A DNA stretch of 64,000 nt from Paenibacillus sp. S150 (GTDB taxonomy: Bacteria > Bacillota > Bacilli > Paenibacillales > Paenibacillaceae), in assembly GCF_019352175.1 (NCBI RefSeq), contig NZ_JACBYI010000012.1, positions 1 through 64,000 on the forward strand, in the 5' to 3' direction. The position numbers were made by a program, and so were the translations under genes. Shown piece by piece: positions 1 to 8,180 of the stretch; positions within the stretch are counted from its first letter, which is position 1; each line of letters opens with the position of its first letter. The notes below the pieces were generated by a model that saw only the letters and a list, made by a program, of their open reading frames with translations, made no database searches and was not told the DNA's origin.

Positions 1-19
1 GGGTTTTGTTGTATACTGG

Positions 20-120
20 TCATTGAGTAGGGCTCCTTTTCTTGGTGACTTTGCAATCCCAAGGATACCCTACTTTTTTGTCGTTTACTAGACTCCCCGA
101 TCCTTACACATACTATTTTA
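20..120 (+). repeat. Hairpin module G, copy 1
   Basis: A stem (about 26-32 pairing with 68-74) is followed by a run of T from 74, so it looks like a small structured RNA or terminator on the + strand. The loop and 3' flank match a second copy at 25655-25757, including TGCAATCCC / CGCAATCCC in the loop, TTTTTTGTCG after the stem, and TTTACGCCATC further on. No protein frame here is convincing. Its function is unknown; I do not recognise a known riboswitch class. Confidence 0.5.
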
Positions 121-129
121 CGCCATCGC

Positions 130-345
130 CCGCTCCCTCCCTACGGCTGATTTCAGCCGGATTAGTTGTACTTTTTCCCACTAGGGAAGATCCAGGATCC
201 GAATGGGGTGGATTAGTTATCCTTTTTACCACTAAAATGGCTGCCCTTTGGATGAATGGTTCAAGTTCCATCTTAATGTAGGCGAATTCCTCTGCAAGGG
301 AGAGAACCGGAGCGATTAGGGTTCCTTTTTCCCGCTAAGACCTTG
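130..345 (-). repeat. Family D repeat, degenerate copy 1
   Basis: Contains several copies of the family D motif in reverse orientation (ACTTTTTCCCACTA near 171, CCTTTTTACCACTAA near 220, CCTTTTTCCCGCTAA near 324). The stretch 134-210 is nearly identical in reverse complement to 46632-46712, so this is a shared mobile or amplified sequence. With module G and repeat F it fills the gene-free first 500 bases. Confidence 0.6.
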
Positions 346-395
346 CGAAATAGCGGCTGGGGGAATATGAAGAGACCGTTTCCAATTGGCTTCCC

Positions 396-480
396 GCCTG
401 GCTTCAGCAGGCAGCCTTACACCTGAAATGCCAACAGCTGCGCTGCCCGGCCCGGTCAAGAAACGGCCCTGCCGGGCCGC
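396..480 (-). repeat. Repeat F, copy 1
   Basis: The reverse complement of this stretch (core GCGCAGCTGTT, then GCATTTCAGGTGTAAGGCTG) recurs at 46404-46472. It overlaps the putative terminator of the agmatine deiminase gene. About 60 bp are shared between the copies. Confidence 0.5.
456..479 (-). terminator. Possible terminator after agmatine deiminase
   Basis: On the minus strand a CGGCCC-GGCA-GGGCCG stem is followed by TTTCTT. It lies 27 bases past the stop codon of the agmatine deiminase gene. The U-tract is short, so this is tentative. Confidence 0.4.
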
Positions 481-505
481 ACGGTTTTTGTGCACAGGCA
501 CTTCC

Positions 506-1603
506 CTAACCTCTCGGCTGCTGCTGAGTAATGCAATGGATGTTGCCGCCGCCGAGGGCGATCTCCCGCGTGTTCACCTGGACAACCTTCCGGTCCCGGA
601 ACAGCCGGCTGAGCAGCTGAAGCGCATCCGCATCCCGCCTGTCGCCAAAAGCCGGGATCACAACACCGCCGTTGCAGATATAGAAATTGACATAGGTGGC
701 AGCAAAAGAAGTACCCGCCTGACGGCTGTAGCTGTGTCTGGACCGGTCAATCCTCCCCGCCTCTTCGTCCGAAATTGCCAGCGGAGCAGGAATAGGCAGA
801 CGGTGAATCTCCAGCCTGCGGCCCTTGGCATCCCGCTCCCGGCGAAGCCTCGCATAGGCCTCATGCAGCACCGCATACTGCGGATCATCCGGGTCATCCG
901 TCCAGCTCATCACCACGACTCCGGGCTTCACAAAAGCAGCCACTTCATCAATATGACCATCCGTCTCATCATTGCGCATTCCGCCGGGCAGCCAGATAAT
1001 TTTCTTAATATTCAGGTTATCCCGCAAAAGCTTCTCAATCTGCCGCTTCGTCAGATGCGGATTCCGGTTCCTGTGCAGCAGGCATTGCCGGGTAGTCAGG
1101 AGCGTTCCTTCACCGTCCACATGAATTGCACCGCCCTCCAAAATAAAATGCTGGAGATCATAGCGGTCCATACACTCCATCTCCAGCACTTTTTGTTTTA
1201 CCAGCTGGTCCTGATCCCAGGGAAAATACAATCCCCCGTGAAGACCGCCCCAGGCATTAAACCCCCAATCTATCCCCCGCACCCCGCCCTTGTCGTTCAC
1301 TACAAAGGTCGGGCCGATATCCCGCATCCAGGCATCATTCGACGACAGCTCAACCACGCGCACAGCCTCAGGCATAAGGTTGCGGACATGTTCAAACTGG
1401 CAGGAGGCTGTACCGATTGTAACCGGCTCAAATTCGGCAATCGCCGCAGCCACCTGGACAAAAGCGTCCTGCGCCGGCTTGGCGCCGAGCCTCCAGGTAT
1501 CCGTGCGGGTGGGCCAGAGCATCCAGGTCCCCGCATGCGGTTCAAATTCGCCCGGCATACGGTAGCCGTCCTCTCTGGGTGTGCTGGTAACGGTGTTTGG
1601 CAT
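506..1603 (-). CDS. aguA: Agmatine deiminase
   Basis: This 365-residue protein is a full-length member of the guanidino-group-modifying (PPAD-type) family. The enzyme hydrolyses agmatine to N-carbamoylputrescine and ammonia in the cytosol, a step from arginine to putrescine. Visible family marks are EFEPHAGTWMLWP near the N-terminus, the NDAWMRDIGP block at about 89-98 carrying the acidic residues that bind the guanidinium, the TDGHID block with the catalytic histidine, and GGGNIHC at the C-terminus with the nucleophilic Cys357. The start has a GAGGTG binding site 8 bases upstream. No N-carbamoylputrescine amidase gene is adjacent, so the pathway partner must lie elsewhere. I am confident of the family; the substrate follows from close motif agreement. 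Confidence 0.93.
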   Translation of the reverse strand: MPNTVTSTPREDGYRMPGEFEPHAGTWMLWPTRTDTWRLGAKPAQDAFVQVAAAIAEFEPVTIGTASCQFEHVRNLMPEAVRVVELSSNDAWMRDIGPTFVVNDKGGVRGIDWGFNAWGGLHGGLYFPWDQDQLVKQKVLEMECMDRYDLQHFILEGGAIHVDGEGTLLTTRQCLLHRNRNPHLTKRQIEKLLRDNLNIKKIIWLPGGMRNDETDGHIDEVAAFVKPGVVVMSWTDDPDDPQYAVLHEAYARLRRERDAKGRRLEIHRLPIPAPLAISDEEAGRIDRSRHSYSRQAGTSFAATYVNFYICNGGVVIPAFGDRRDADALQLLSRLFRDRKVVQVNTREIALGGGNIHCITQQQPRG

Positions 1604-1689
1604 CCGGATTCACCTCGGCTTCTAGAATTCTTAATAAATTCTATGCACGGGATGGGACTGGTGTCACGGCTGCCGTCCGAATAGCGCGC

Positions 1690-3393
1690 CTACCTCTCCA
1701 GTGCGGCCGCTTCAGCAACCCGCTCCGGCTCCTGCGGTTTCCGCCGCTTGTCGCTTAACAGCGCGAATAGAATTCCCGGAATCATGATCAGGCCGGCAAA
1801 AGCAAAGGTCCGGCTGAAGGCCTGCACAGCCGCCTCCTGCATCTCCCCTCCTGCCTGCGTCAGCAGCAGCCTCGCTTCGCGGAATTGCCTGCCGCTGTCC
1901 GCCGCAAATGCCTGCTGCGCCTCAGGCGGCAGCTTGGCGGCGGCAAGCTCCACCGCCTGAACCACGGCAGCGGCAGTCTCGGCTCCGTCAGCCTCCCCCC
2001 CTGCCATCCAAGCTCCTTCCCTGCCGGTTGAAGCCACGGCTTCGGCAAGAACATTCTTGACGAATGGCTGCAGCACCGTGTCCGCCTGAATAGCTTCGGC
2101 CGCATGCTTCTCAGCCGCACGCAGCCCGCTGTCTGTATTGTGCTGCAGCACGGTCACAATAATAGCCACTCCAATGACACTGCCAAGCGCCTTGGCCATA
2201 TTCGTGACTCCCGAAGAAATGCCTACTTTGTCATCCGGCACGTTGCGGACAGCCGAAGACATCACGGGCGCCATGGTGAGGCCTATTCCGGCACCGGCCA
2301 CAAGCAGGCGGAGCACTACTTCCGCAACCGTTGAACCGGCGTGGAGCCAGCTCAAAGAATAGATTGCTCCTGCCGTTACTATGATTCCTCCGGCCGCAAA
2401 CCAACGGCTGCCGTATTTGCCGGACAGCGGTCCGGAAATGGCTGAGCTTACAATAGAGCCTGCCGCAACCATCGAAAGCACAAGCCCGGCCTTCAGCTCG
2501 GTCATTCCCATCATCCGCGTCAGAAAAAAAGAGGTCAGCAGCGAGAGGTTCAGCAGAGCTGCGCCGAGTACAAGCAGCGTCAGTGAAGCACCGTTGAAGG
2601 TCCGGATCCGCATGAGGGACAAGGGCAGCATCGGCTCCCTCCCCTTCCATTGCGTCAGGATGAACAGCGCCAGGAACACAAGCCCTGCACCCAGCAGCAT
2701 CAGAATTCTCAATGAATCCCAGCCGTAATCCTGCACCTTGATCAGCGCATATGTAATCAAAAACATCGCTCCTGTAATCCCCAGCGTTCCGCCATAATCG
2801 ATCAATCGCCCTGCTGTATTATCCCGCGATTCCCTGATGAATACAGCAGTCAGCACAATGCTGAGCACACCGAGCGGCACATTTACAAAAAAGATCCACT
2901 CCCAGTTCAGCTTCTGGGTAAGAATCCCGCCAAGCGCCGGGCCGCTTGCAGCAGCCACACCCGAGACGGCTCCCCACAGGCCAATGATCAGGCCATGCAT
3001 TTCTTTCGGGAAGGTGGTTGTAGTCAGCGGAATGGTGACCGGAACAATGATCGCTCCGGCGAGGCCCTGAATCACGCGCAGCAGAATCAGCATCCCGAGA
3101 GATGCGGCAAACCCGGCAAGCAGCGAGGTCAAGGTAAACAATGCGACACCGCCAATGAACAACTTTTTCCGGCCAAATTGGTCGGCCAGCCGCGATGCGG
3201 TGAGAATAGACACGGCGAAGGCCAGATTATACCCGTTCATCACCCATGAAATCCGCGATACACTGCCGCCGAATTGGCGCGTCATCTCCGGCAGGGCGAT
3301 ATTGACAATTGTCGTATCCAGCAAAGCCATAAAAAAGCCCAGTATAATTGCCGTAAAAGATAAAGCCCTCCGCGTTCTTGTACTCATTTTCAT
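1690..3393 (-). CDS. MFS drug efflux transporter, DHA2 (EmrB/QacA) type
   Basis: This 567-residue integral membrane protein is of the 14-helix proton antiporter class. The family motif A (LADQFGRKKLF) follows helix 2, and motif C (SGVAAASGPALGGIL) marks it as an exporter. LLDTTIVNIALP in helix 1 is typical of DHA2. A hydrophilic segment of about 100 residues (roughly 420-520) sits before the last helix, as in QacA-like proteins. It is divergent from a TetR repressor gene, with three operators in between, one lying between the -35 and -10 boxes of this gene. The obvious reading is efflux of a toxic compound, induced when the TetR protein binds that ligand. The exported substrate cannot be read from sequence. 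Confidence 0.9.
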   Translation of the reverse strand: MKMSTRTRRALSFTAIILGFFMALLDTTIVNIALPEMTRQFGGSVSRISWVMNGYNLAFAVSILTASRLADQFGRKKLFIGGVALFTLTSLLAGFAASLGMLILLRVIQGLAGAIIVPVTIPLTTTTFPKEMHGLIIGLWGAVSGVAAASGPALGGILTQKLNWEWIFFVNVPLGVLSIVLTAVFIRESRDNTAGRLIDYGGTLGITGAMFLITYALIKVQDYGWDSLRILMLLGAGLVFLALFILTQWKGREPMLPLSLMRIRTFNGASLTLLVLGAALLNLSLLTSFFLTRMMGMTELKAGLVLSMVAAGSIVSSAISGPLSGKYGSRWFAAGGIIVTAGAIYSLSWLHAGSTVAEVVLRLLVAGAGIGLTMAPVMSSAVRNVPDDKVGISSGVTNMAKALGSVIGVAIIVTVLQHNTDSGLRAAEKHAAEAIQADTVLQPFVKNVLAEAVASTGREGAWMAGGEADGAETAAAVVQAVELAAAKLPPEAQQAFAADSGRQFREARLLLTQAGGEMQEAAVQAFSRTFAFAGLIMIPGILFALLSDKRRKPQEPERVAEAAALER

Positions 3394-3401
3394 CCCCCTC
3401 T

Positions 3402-3480
3402 AAACATGAACTATGGTTCATGTTTAGATTATATGAACCCTAGTTCATATTTGTCAACAGCTAAATTGAACTAGGGTTCA
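3402..3480. promoter_or_regulatory. Three TGAAC-N4-GTTCA operators
   Basis: Three copies of one palindrome lie between the divergent efflux and tetR genes. Site 1 (3402-3425) has perfect 10-base arms, AAACATGAAC-N4-GTTCATGTTT. Site 2 (3431-3450) has perfect 8-base arms, ATATGAAC-N4-GTTCATAT. Site 3 (3467-3480) has the core TGAAC-N4-GTTCA. The centres are 27 and 33 bases apart. By position these are binding sites for the adjacent TetR protein, controlling both genes. Confidence 0.85.
3428..3457 (-). promoter_or_regulatory. Promoter of the efflux gene
   Basis: On the minus strand TTGACA (3457-3452) and TATAAT (3433-3428) are separated by 18 bases. Operator site 2 fills the spacer and site 1 lies just downstream, so bound repressor would block polymerase directly. 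Confidence 0.75.
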
Positions 3481-3487
3481 TCTTTTA

Positions 3488-3516
3488 TTGACAGCCCAAA
3501 ATCCCTACTCTACAAT
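3488..3516 (+). promoter_or_regulatory. Promoter of tetR
   Basis: TTGACA (3488-3493) and TACAAT (3511-3516) are separated by exactly 17 bases, 27 bases ahead of the start codon. Operator site 3 ends 8 bases upstream of the -35 box, suggesting weaker autoregulation than for the efflux gene. Confidence 0.75.
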
Positions 3517-3542
3517 CAATACTACAAGGGGGACCACCGGAC

Positions 3543-4160
3543 ATGAGTGATATGGAAGACAAGATCAGAACACCACGGCAGGACCGCAGCATCAAAACAA
3601 AGGAAGCCATCGTCCAGGCAGCCATGAAGCTGTTCTCGGAGAAGGGCTTTCATCAGACCAATACCAAGCAGATCGCAGCGGCTGCCGGAGTATCGACCGG
3701 CAGCTTCTATTCCTATTTTGTTGATAAAAGAGCTGTCTTCATCGATGTTCTCAAGATGTACAGCGACCAGCTGCTGGCGAAAATCGATGCTTCGATGTCA
3801 GAGATCAACTTCAAGACGGTCGAACGAACCGGGCTGATATCGCATCTGGTCAATGCTCTCCTGCTCTCCCATGAGGACTTTATCGGATACCATAAAGATC
3901 TGACAGTTATGTACCACAGCGATGAGGGCATCAAGCAGCTGATGGATGCGCAGTATGAAGTCGGCCGGCTCAGAACTCTTGGGTACCTGCAGATGGGGCG
4001 AGACGAACTGAAAACAGATGATGTGGAGGCCGCCGCCGTGATTGTGTTCGAATCGGTAAGCGCCATCGTCGACTTCATCTCCTTCTCCCCGCAGCGTATC
4101 CCGGCTGAGAGGCTGAAGTCAGAGCTGGTCCGCATGATTGTGAGTTATCTGTACAAGTAA
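3543..4160 (+). CDS. TetR-family repressor of the adjacent efflux gene
   Basis: This 205-residue protein has a typical TetR N-terminal DNA-binding domain at about 15-62 (KEAIVQAAMKLFSEKGFHQT, then IAAAAGVSTGSFYSYFVDK). A variable helical ligand-binding and dimerisation domain follows. Length is normal for the family. It is transcribed divergently from the DHA2 efflux gene and shares an intergenic region with three identical operators. The role inferred is ligand-released repression of efflux and of itself. The inducer is unknown. Confidence 0.9.
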   Translation: MSDMEDKIRTPRQDRSIKTKEAIVQAAMKLFSEKGFHQTNTKQIAAAAGVSTGSFYSYFVDKRAVFIDVLKMYSDQLLAKIDASMSEINFKTVERTGLISHLVNALLLSHEDFIGYHKDLTVMYHSDEGIKQLMDAQYEVGRLRTLGYLQMGRDELKTDDVEAAAVIVFESVSAIVDFISFSPQRIPAERLKSELVRMIVSYLYK

Positions 4161-4189
4161 CCAGGCCTAGCGCTTCGGGTCAGGCAAGC

Positions 4190-4275
4190 AGAAATGGCTA
4201 CGCCGTCCTTATAAGGGACGGGGTGTACCAGCGGGAAATAGAAGGATCATTTAGTGTGCCAAGCATATAAAATTC
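4190..4275 (+). repeat. Family C two-hairpin repeat, copy 1
   Basis: Shares CGCCGTCCTTATAAGGGACG and the following segment with copies at 26231 and 47349. The first hairpin is CCGTCC-TTATAA-GGGACGG. It starts 30 bases after the tetR stop but has no U-tract, so it is treated as a repeat rather than a terminator. Confidence 0.6.
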
Positions 4276-4370
4276 TTTGAACAAACCGGCTATGCCGACC
4301 TTCATTGGGCAACGCAGCTGTTTATGGATTTCATGTTCAGCTGCCTGCTGATACCCGCTGTGAAGCCCAT

Positions 4371-4500
4371 ATGGAAAAAGGTAACTTCATTTTCCCCACA
4401 TCCCCTTTTTCGGCAGCGTTAGCGGGAAAAAAATACCTAAATAATTCAATTTTACCTCTTTGAAGGAAAACCATTCCAATGAAGTCTGCTTTTTTCCACT
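4371..4500 (+). repeat. Family D repeat, degenerate copy 2
   Basis: Begins ATGGAAAAAGGTAACTT and ends TTTTTTCCACT, a worn version of the family D ends. The internal CCCCACATCCCCTTTTT and GTTAGCGGGAAAAA match the copy at 46553-46620. It belongs to the gene-free stretch 4161-5482, which consists almost entirely of repeats. Confidence 0.5.
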
Positions 4501-4514
4501 ATTCCTTCTACCGA

Positions 4515-4645
4515 AAACTTTTCCGTCCTTTGAGACGACCTCATTCCACTTCACTTCACTCCGCTTCACTTCCCTGCCCTCGCGATTTCGGCTAGCCCAC
4601 TATTTTCGCGCTTCCTCCTGCAAAACTTAGAGCCCGCAGGTGCAG
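4515..4645 (+). repeat. Repeat H, copy 1
   Basis: Shared with 47108-47258. Both have TTTTCCGTCC, a run of CATTCCACTTCA-type units, then CGCTTCCTCCTGCAAAAC and AGA...C. No coding sense is seen. Confidence 0.4.
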
Positions 4646-4779
4646 CACGACTACCACGCCTTTTAACTTATCTCCCAATTTATACACCATCACAGCAAAA
4701 GAAATTAATAATATGCTGAAAAGCAGCGCCTGGACCTCCGGGCCGGAGAAGCCTGGTTCCGCCCTTCGGGCGGCGGGGG

Positions 4780-5375
4780 ACGGAAATAACGGCAGTTTTG
4801 CCGTTATTCCAGAGTAATCCCACCGGCGGACCTCCATTAACGGCATTTCTGCCGTTATTCCGGAGCAATCCCACCCGGGGCGCTCCAATAACGGCAGTTT
4901 TGCCGTTATTCCGGAGCAATCCCACCGGCGGACCTCCATTAACGGCATTTCTGCCGTTATTCCGGAGCAATCCCACCCGGGGCGCTCCAATAACGGCAGT
5001 TTTGCCGTTATTCCAGAGTAATCCCACCGGCGGACCTTCATTAACGGCAGTTTTGCCGTTATTCCGGAGCAATCCCACCCGGGGACCTCCATTAACGGCA
5101 GTTTTGCCGTTATTCCGGAGCCATCCCACCCGGGGACCTCCATTAACGGCAGTTTTGCCGTTATTCCGGAGCCATCCCACCCGGGACGCTCCAATAACGG
5201 CAGTTTTGCCGTTATTCCGGAGCCATCCCACCCGGGGACCTCCATTAACGGCAGTTTTGCCGTTATTCCGGAGCAATCCCACCCGGGGCGCTCCAATAAC
5301 GGCAGTTTTGCCGTTATTCCGGAGCAATCCCACCGGCGGACCTCCATTAACGGCATTTCTGCCGTTATTCAGCGC
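4780..5375. repeat. Array A1: about 12 hairpins at a 51-bp period
   Basis: A tandem array of 51-base units. Each carries a perfect hairpin TAACGGCA-N3/4-TGCCGTTA followed by TTCCGGAGCAATCCCACC and a variable GC-rich spacer (CGGCGGACCTCCAT, CGGGGCGCTCCAA or CGGGGACCTCCAT). Stem loops alternate between GTTT and TTTC forms. Because 51 is a multiple of three, long frames stay open on both strands; these are by-products of the period. The array lies between the convergent tetR and deacetylase genes. It is related to array A2 at 25775-26210. Confidence 0.9.
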
Positions 5376-5414
5376 CTTTTCCCCCAAGCTGTTGATCCAT
5401 TGCAGCGGCAAAGC

Positions 5415-5457
5415 AAAAAAGAGCAGCCGCGGGGATAGTCCAGCCCCGCAGCCTGCT
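5415..5457 (-). terminator. Terminator after the polysaccharide deacetylase
   Basis: GAGCAG and GCGGGG pair with CCCCGC and CTGCTC (5421-5457). There is an A-run at 5415-5420 and a T-run at 5459-5465, so the structure can end transcription from either side. The deacetylase gene reads into it. Confidence 0.85.
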
Positions 5458-5482
5458 CCTTTTTTCATCCAAGCAGTGAATG

Positions 5483-6619
5483 TCAGCGCTGATCCTTCCA
5501 GAAGTTTACCGGCTCGACATTCTTTGTAATAATCTCAAACGTATAGCCTTCCTTCTTCAGCGACTCCAAAAGACGCGGCAGCACCTTGAGTGTGGCTTTC
5601 TGGTCATGCATCAGTATAACCGGATTTGTTTTGGACTTTTGCAGCTTATGCACCTGGTCCATGACTGTATTGTAGATTGCGGCGCTGTCCTCTTTGTACT
5701 TCCAGTCCTCCGAATCCACATTCCAGTCCCACAGGTGATAGCCTTGGGCAAGCACCTTGTCTCTGAAGGCTTTGGTGAAATAGGGCTTGCTGCCGTATGG
5801 CGGACGGATCAGCGTCGTACCCGTGCCGGTTATTTTCTGCAGGACCGCATTATCCCCGTTCATTTCGGCAAGCGCAGCGGAGGCAGAGGCATAGAACTTC
5901 TCTTTGCGGTGCGTCATGCCGTGCAGACCCAGTCCGTTCCCCGCGTTCACGGTCCGCTTCACCTGGACCGGATAACGGTTCATGCCCGGCCCAAGCATAA
6001 AGAACGTAGCTTTAACCTCATACTTATCCAGAATATCAAGCAGTTGGGAGGTTGAGGCCGACGGCCCGTCGTCAAAGGTCAGATACAGCGTGGTTCCCGG
6101 TTTGGCCGAAGGAGTCTTCACAGGCTCTTCAGGAGCCGCAGGGGGCGCCAGCTCATTCTTGTACTTGCCAATGAACGCCGCGTCATCCAGTGCCGCCGAA
6201 GCATCCCGCACCCGCAGTAAATATTTATCAGGTTCAAAGGATATTATATATCCTAAGTAGGCGCTGATTTTCAGAGGAACCATCAATGTCCCATCCCGGA
6301 GAAATGTGCTCGCCTTGGCAACCGATCCATCCTGAAGCCGGGCACCACCATCATTCTTCAGCAGCCTGAGCGTGCGTCCCCCGCCATCCACCTGAATACC
6401 GTCCGGAAGACCGGTGAGGGTCCACTTCAGTGCTGCCGCCAAAGCGCGGAGCGGAACATAATAGGTGTCATTTTTGGAAACAGCTGTAATACCGCTTAAG
6501 GCATCGCCCACTCCAAGTTTCAAGGATTTGTCCCAACCGGCTGCACCTGCCGCCGTCTGCAAGCCTCCGAGGCATAGGAATAAAGACATGAAGAAAAGCA
6601 TTACTTTTTTAATAGGCAC
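5483..6619 (-). CDS. Secreted polysaccharide deacetylase (NodB domain) with stalk domain
   Basis: This 378-residue exported protein has a signal peptide (residues 1-26, VMLFFMSLFLCLGGLQTAAG). A copper-amine-oxidase-N-like stalk domain follows at about 30-135 (YVPLRALAAALKW). The C-terminal NodB domain runs from about 175 to 370. NodB motifs are TFDDGP (metal-binding Asp), HGMTH (two metal-ligand histidines), RPPYG, WDWNVDSEDW and ILMHD. Such enzymes remove N-acetyl groups from peptidoglycan or other N-acetylated glycans outside the cell. The first codon is GTG with only a weak GGGG site upstream; an ATG six codons later is the alternative. The glycan substrate is unknown. Confidence 0.88.
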   Translation of the reverse strand: MPIKKVMLFFMSLFLCLGGLQTAAGAAGWDKSLKLGVGDALSGITAVSKNDTYYVPLRALAAALKWTLTGLPDGIQVDGGGRTLRLLKNDGGARLQDGSVAKASTFLRDGTLMVPLKISAYLGYIISFEPDKYLLRVRDASAALDDAAFIGKYKNELAPPAAPEEPVKTPSAKPGTTLYLTFDDGPSASTSQLLDILDKYEVKATFFMLGPGMNRYPVQVKRTVNAGNGLGLHGMTHRKEKFYASASAALAEMNGDNAVLQKITGTGTTLIRPPYGSKPYFTKAFRDKVLAQGYHLWDWNVDSEDWKYKEDSAAIYNTVMDQVHKLQKSKTNPVILMHDQKATLKVLPRLLESLKKEGYTFEIITKNVEPVNFWKDQR

Positions 6620-7022
6620 CCGAATTAATCCCCAATCTATGTATATTTTCCTATCACTTTATCATACATAGATATAACGTAATTTGAGAGATTGTAACCG
6701 CGGGCAGAAAATGTTGTAACCGTTCTGATGCAAGAAATGACATATCTTTATTATTTTCAGAAAGAAGTCCGGATTCGTCGAATGCTGTCACACCAAGCAA
6801 AACGCAGCTATAACGCCCTTTTTGACCTTTAATATTTGTGACGAAATCAGTAACATTTGTGAATTTATGAACAAATTTTGAACAACCTTAAAAAAACCTA
6901 AAGGCGCACCATTACTGTGATCTTTATCATACGTAAAGGTAGTTGTAACAATTTGATCACACATATTTAACCGAATGGACATTATTAAGGTCTTTTGTAG
7001 AATTTATTACAAAATATGTATT
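6620..7022. other. AT-rich gene-free stretch upstream of qox
   Basis: No credible gene. Two inverted repeats may be regulatory sites for the qox operon: ATTTGT-N10-ACAAAT near 6859 and TTTTGTA-N8-TACAAAA at 6993-7014, the latter just upstream of the presumed -35 box. The reduced arms do not match the Rex consensus, so no regulator is named. Confidence 0.4.
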
Positions 7023-7051
7023 TTGCATTATGGGTAAGTAGTTCTTACTAT
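7023..7051 (+). promoter_or_regulatory. Candidate promoter of qoxABCD
   Basis: TTGCAT (7023-7028) and TACTAT (7046-7051) are separated by 17 bases, about 70 bases before the qoxA start. An inverted repeat ends 9 bases upstream of the -35 box. Confidence 0.5.
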
Positions 7052-7119
7052 AGATACAGGTTAATGTTTGCCCGTAATGATCGGCGAATGAAAAGAACTA
7101 TTCAAGGAAGGAGTTCTAT

Positions 7120-8139
7120 ATGAAAAAAAAGGGACCGTTATACGCTTTGTTTCTCAGCCTCATCCTCCTCCTGCCGGGATGCAGTTCAATTACCGTTCTG
7201 AACCCGAAGGGGCCGTCTGCCCGGACTTTATCGGACACCATTATCCTTTCCATTCTGGTGATGGTGGGCGTTCTGGCAGTTGTCTACATCTTATATATCT
7301 TTGTGCTGGTGAAATACCGGGCCAAGAAAAGCAATGAAGACTACATCCCGGAGCATGAGGAGGGAAACAAGGTGCTCGAAGCGATCTGGATCATCATCCC
7401 GATCATCATCGTCGCCTTCCTGTCCGTCGTGACCGTCAAAACAACCAATGCTGTCGAGAATCAGGCCGAAGATTACAAAGACCAGACTCCACTGGTCATC
7501 TACGCCTCTTCTTCCAACTGGAAATGGCACTTCAGCTATCCGGAGGAAGGCATTGAAACCGTTAACTACGTGAACATGCCGGTGCACCGGGCGGTTGAGT
7601 TCAGAATGTACTCTTTCGCCACCATTACCAGCCTGTGGATTCCGCAGCTCGCCGGACAAAAGTACGCGATGAGCGACATGCTCACAACGCTTCACCTCTC
7701 CGCTGATACAGAAGGCTCTTACATCGGGAAGAATGCCAACTTTAGCGGCAAGGGCTTTGCCCATATGGAGTTCGAAGCACTTGTTATGAGCAGCACGGAT
7801 TATGACGACTGGGTGAAAGAGGTCAAGGAAACCGCTCCGAAGCTTACGGAGGAGGAATTCAAAGACCTGCTCGCCACAGATTATCTTGGACGCAAAACCT
7901 ACTCCTCCACCCATCTGGAATTCAGCCCTCCTCCGGGAGACCACAGCGAGCATATGAGCGGTGACGGCAATGAAATGGATATGGATAACGGAAATATGGA
8001 TCATCAGGAGAATAAAGAGATCCATCCTTCACCGGAGCCGTCCAGTCAGACCGAGTTCGACAGTGAACCGAATCCGGAGCTGGAACAGCCGCTGCCAAGC
8101 TCACCGGTGGATGAACAAACATACGACAGCAATTCTTGA
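7120..8139 (+). CDS. qoxA: Quinol oxidase aa3 subunit II
   Basis: This 339-residue lipoprotein has a lipobox LLPGC at about 18-22 and two transmembrane helices (about 40-65 and 88-110), then a periplasm-side cupredoxin domain (SNWKWHFSYPEEGIETVNYVN, split across about 127-147; SFATITSLWIPQLAGQKYAM; FSGKGFAHMEF). The cysteine and histidine ligands of a CuA centre are absent, so it belongs to a quinol oxidase rather than a cytochrome c oxidase. After the conserved domain there is a Met/His/Asp-rich segment at about 274-300 and then a Pro/Ser/Glu tail. It starts the qoxABCD operon, with an AAGGAAGGAG binding site. Subunit II docks quinol and completes the proton-pumping terminal oxidase in the plasma membrane. 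Confidence 0.93.
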   Translation: MKKKGPLYALFLSLILLLPGCSSITVLNPKGPSARTLSDTIILSILVMVGVLAVVYILYIFVLVKYRAKKSNEDYIPEHEEGNKVLEAIWIIIPIIIVAFLSVVTVKTTNAVENQAEDYKDQTPLVIYASSSNWKWHFSYPEEGIETVNYVNMPVHRAVEFRMYSFATITSLWIPQLAGQKYAMSDMLTTLHLSADTEGSYIGKNANFSGKGFAHMEFEALVMSSTDYDDWVKEVKETAPKLTEEEFKDLLATDYLGRKTYSSTHLEFSPPPGDHSEHMSGDGNEMDMDNGNMDHQENKEIHPSPEPSSQTEFDSEPNPELEQPLPSSPVDEQTYDSNS

Positions 8140-8180
8140 TGCTGCTTGCTTGATGAAACAACCTGAAAGGAGCCACCCTA

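Noticed and set aside
386..1684. 432-codon frame antisense to agmatine deiminase
   Set aside because: A shadow frame; the deiminase has all catalytic motifs.
4780..5375. CRISPR array
   Set aside because: Units are tandem with no unique spacers, each unit carries its own hairpin, and no cas genes are in the window.
4592..5529. Frames of 254, 262 and 243 codons over array A1
   Set aside because: The 51-base unit is a multiple of three, so several frames on both strands stay open; they have no start signals and translate only the repeat.
7120..8139. CuA-containing cytochrome c oxidase subunit II
   Set aside because: The Cys-x3-Cys and His ligands of CuA are absent and there is no cytochrome c domain, so a quinol oxidase is the right call.
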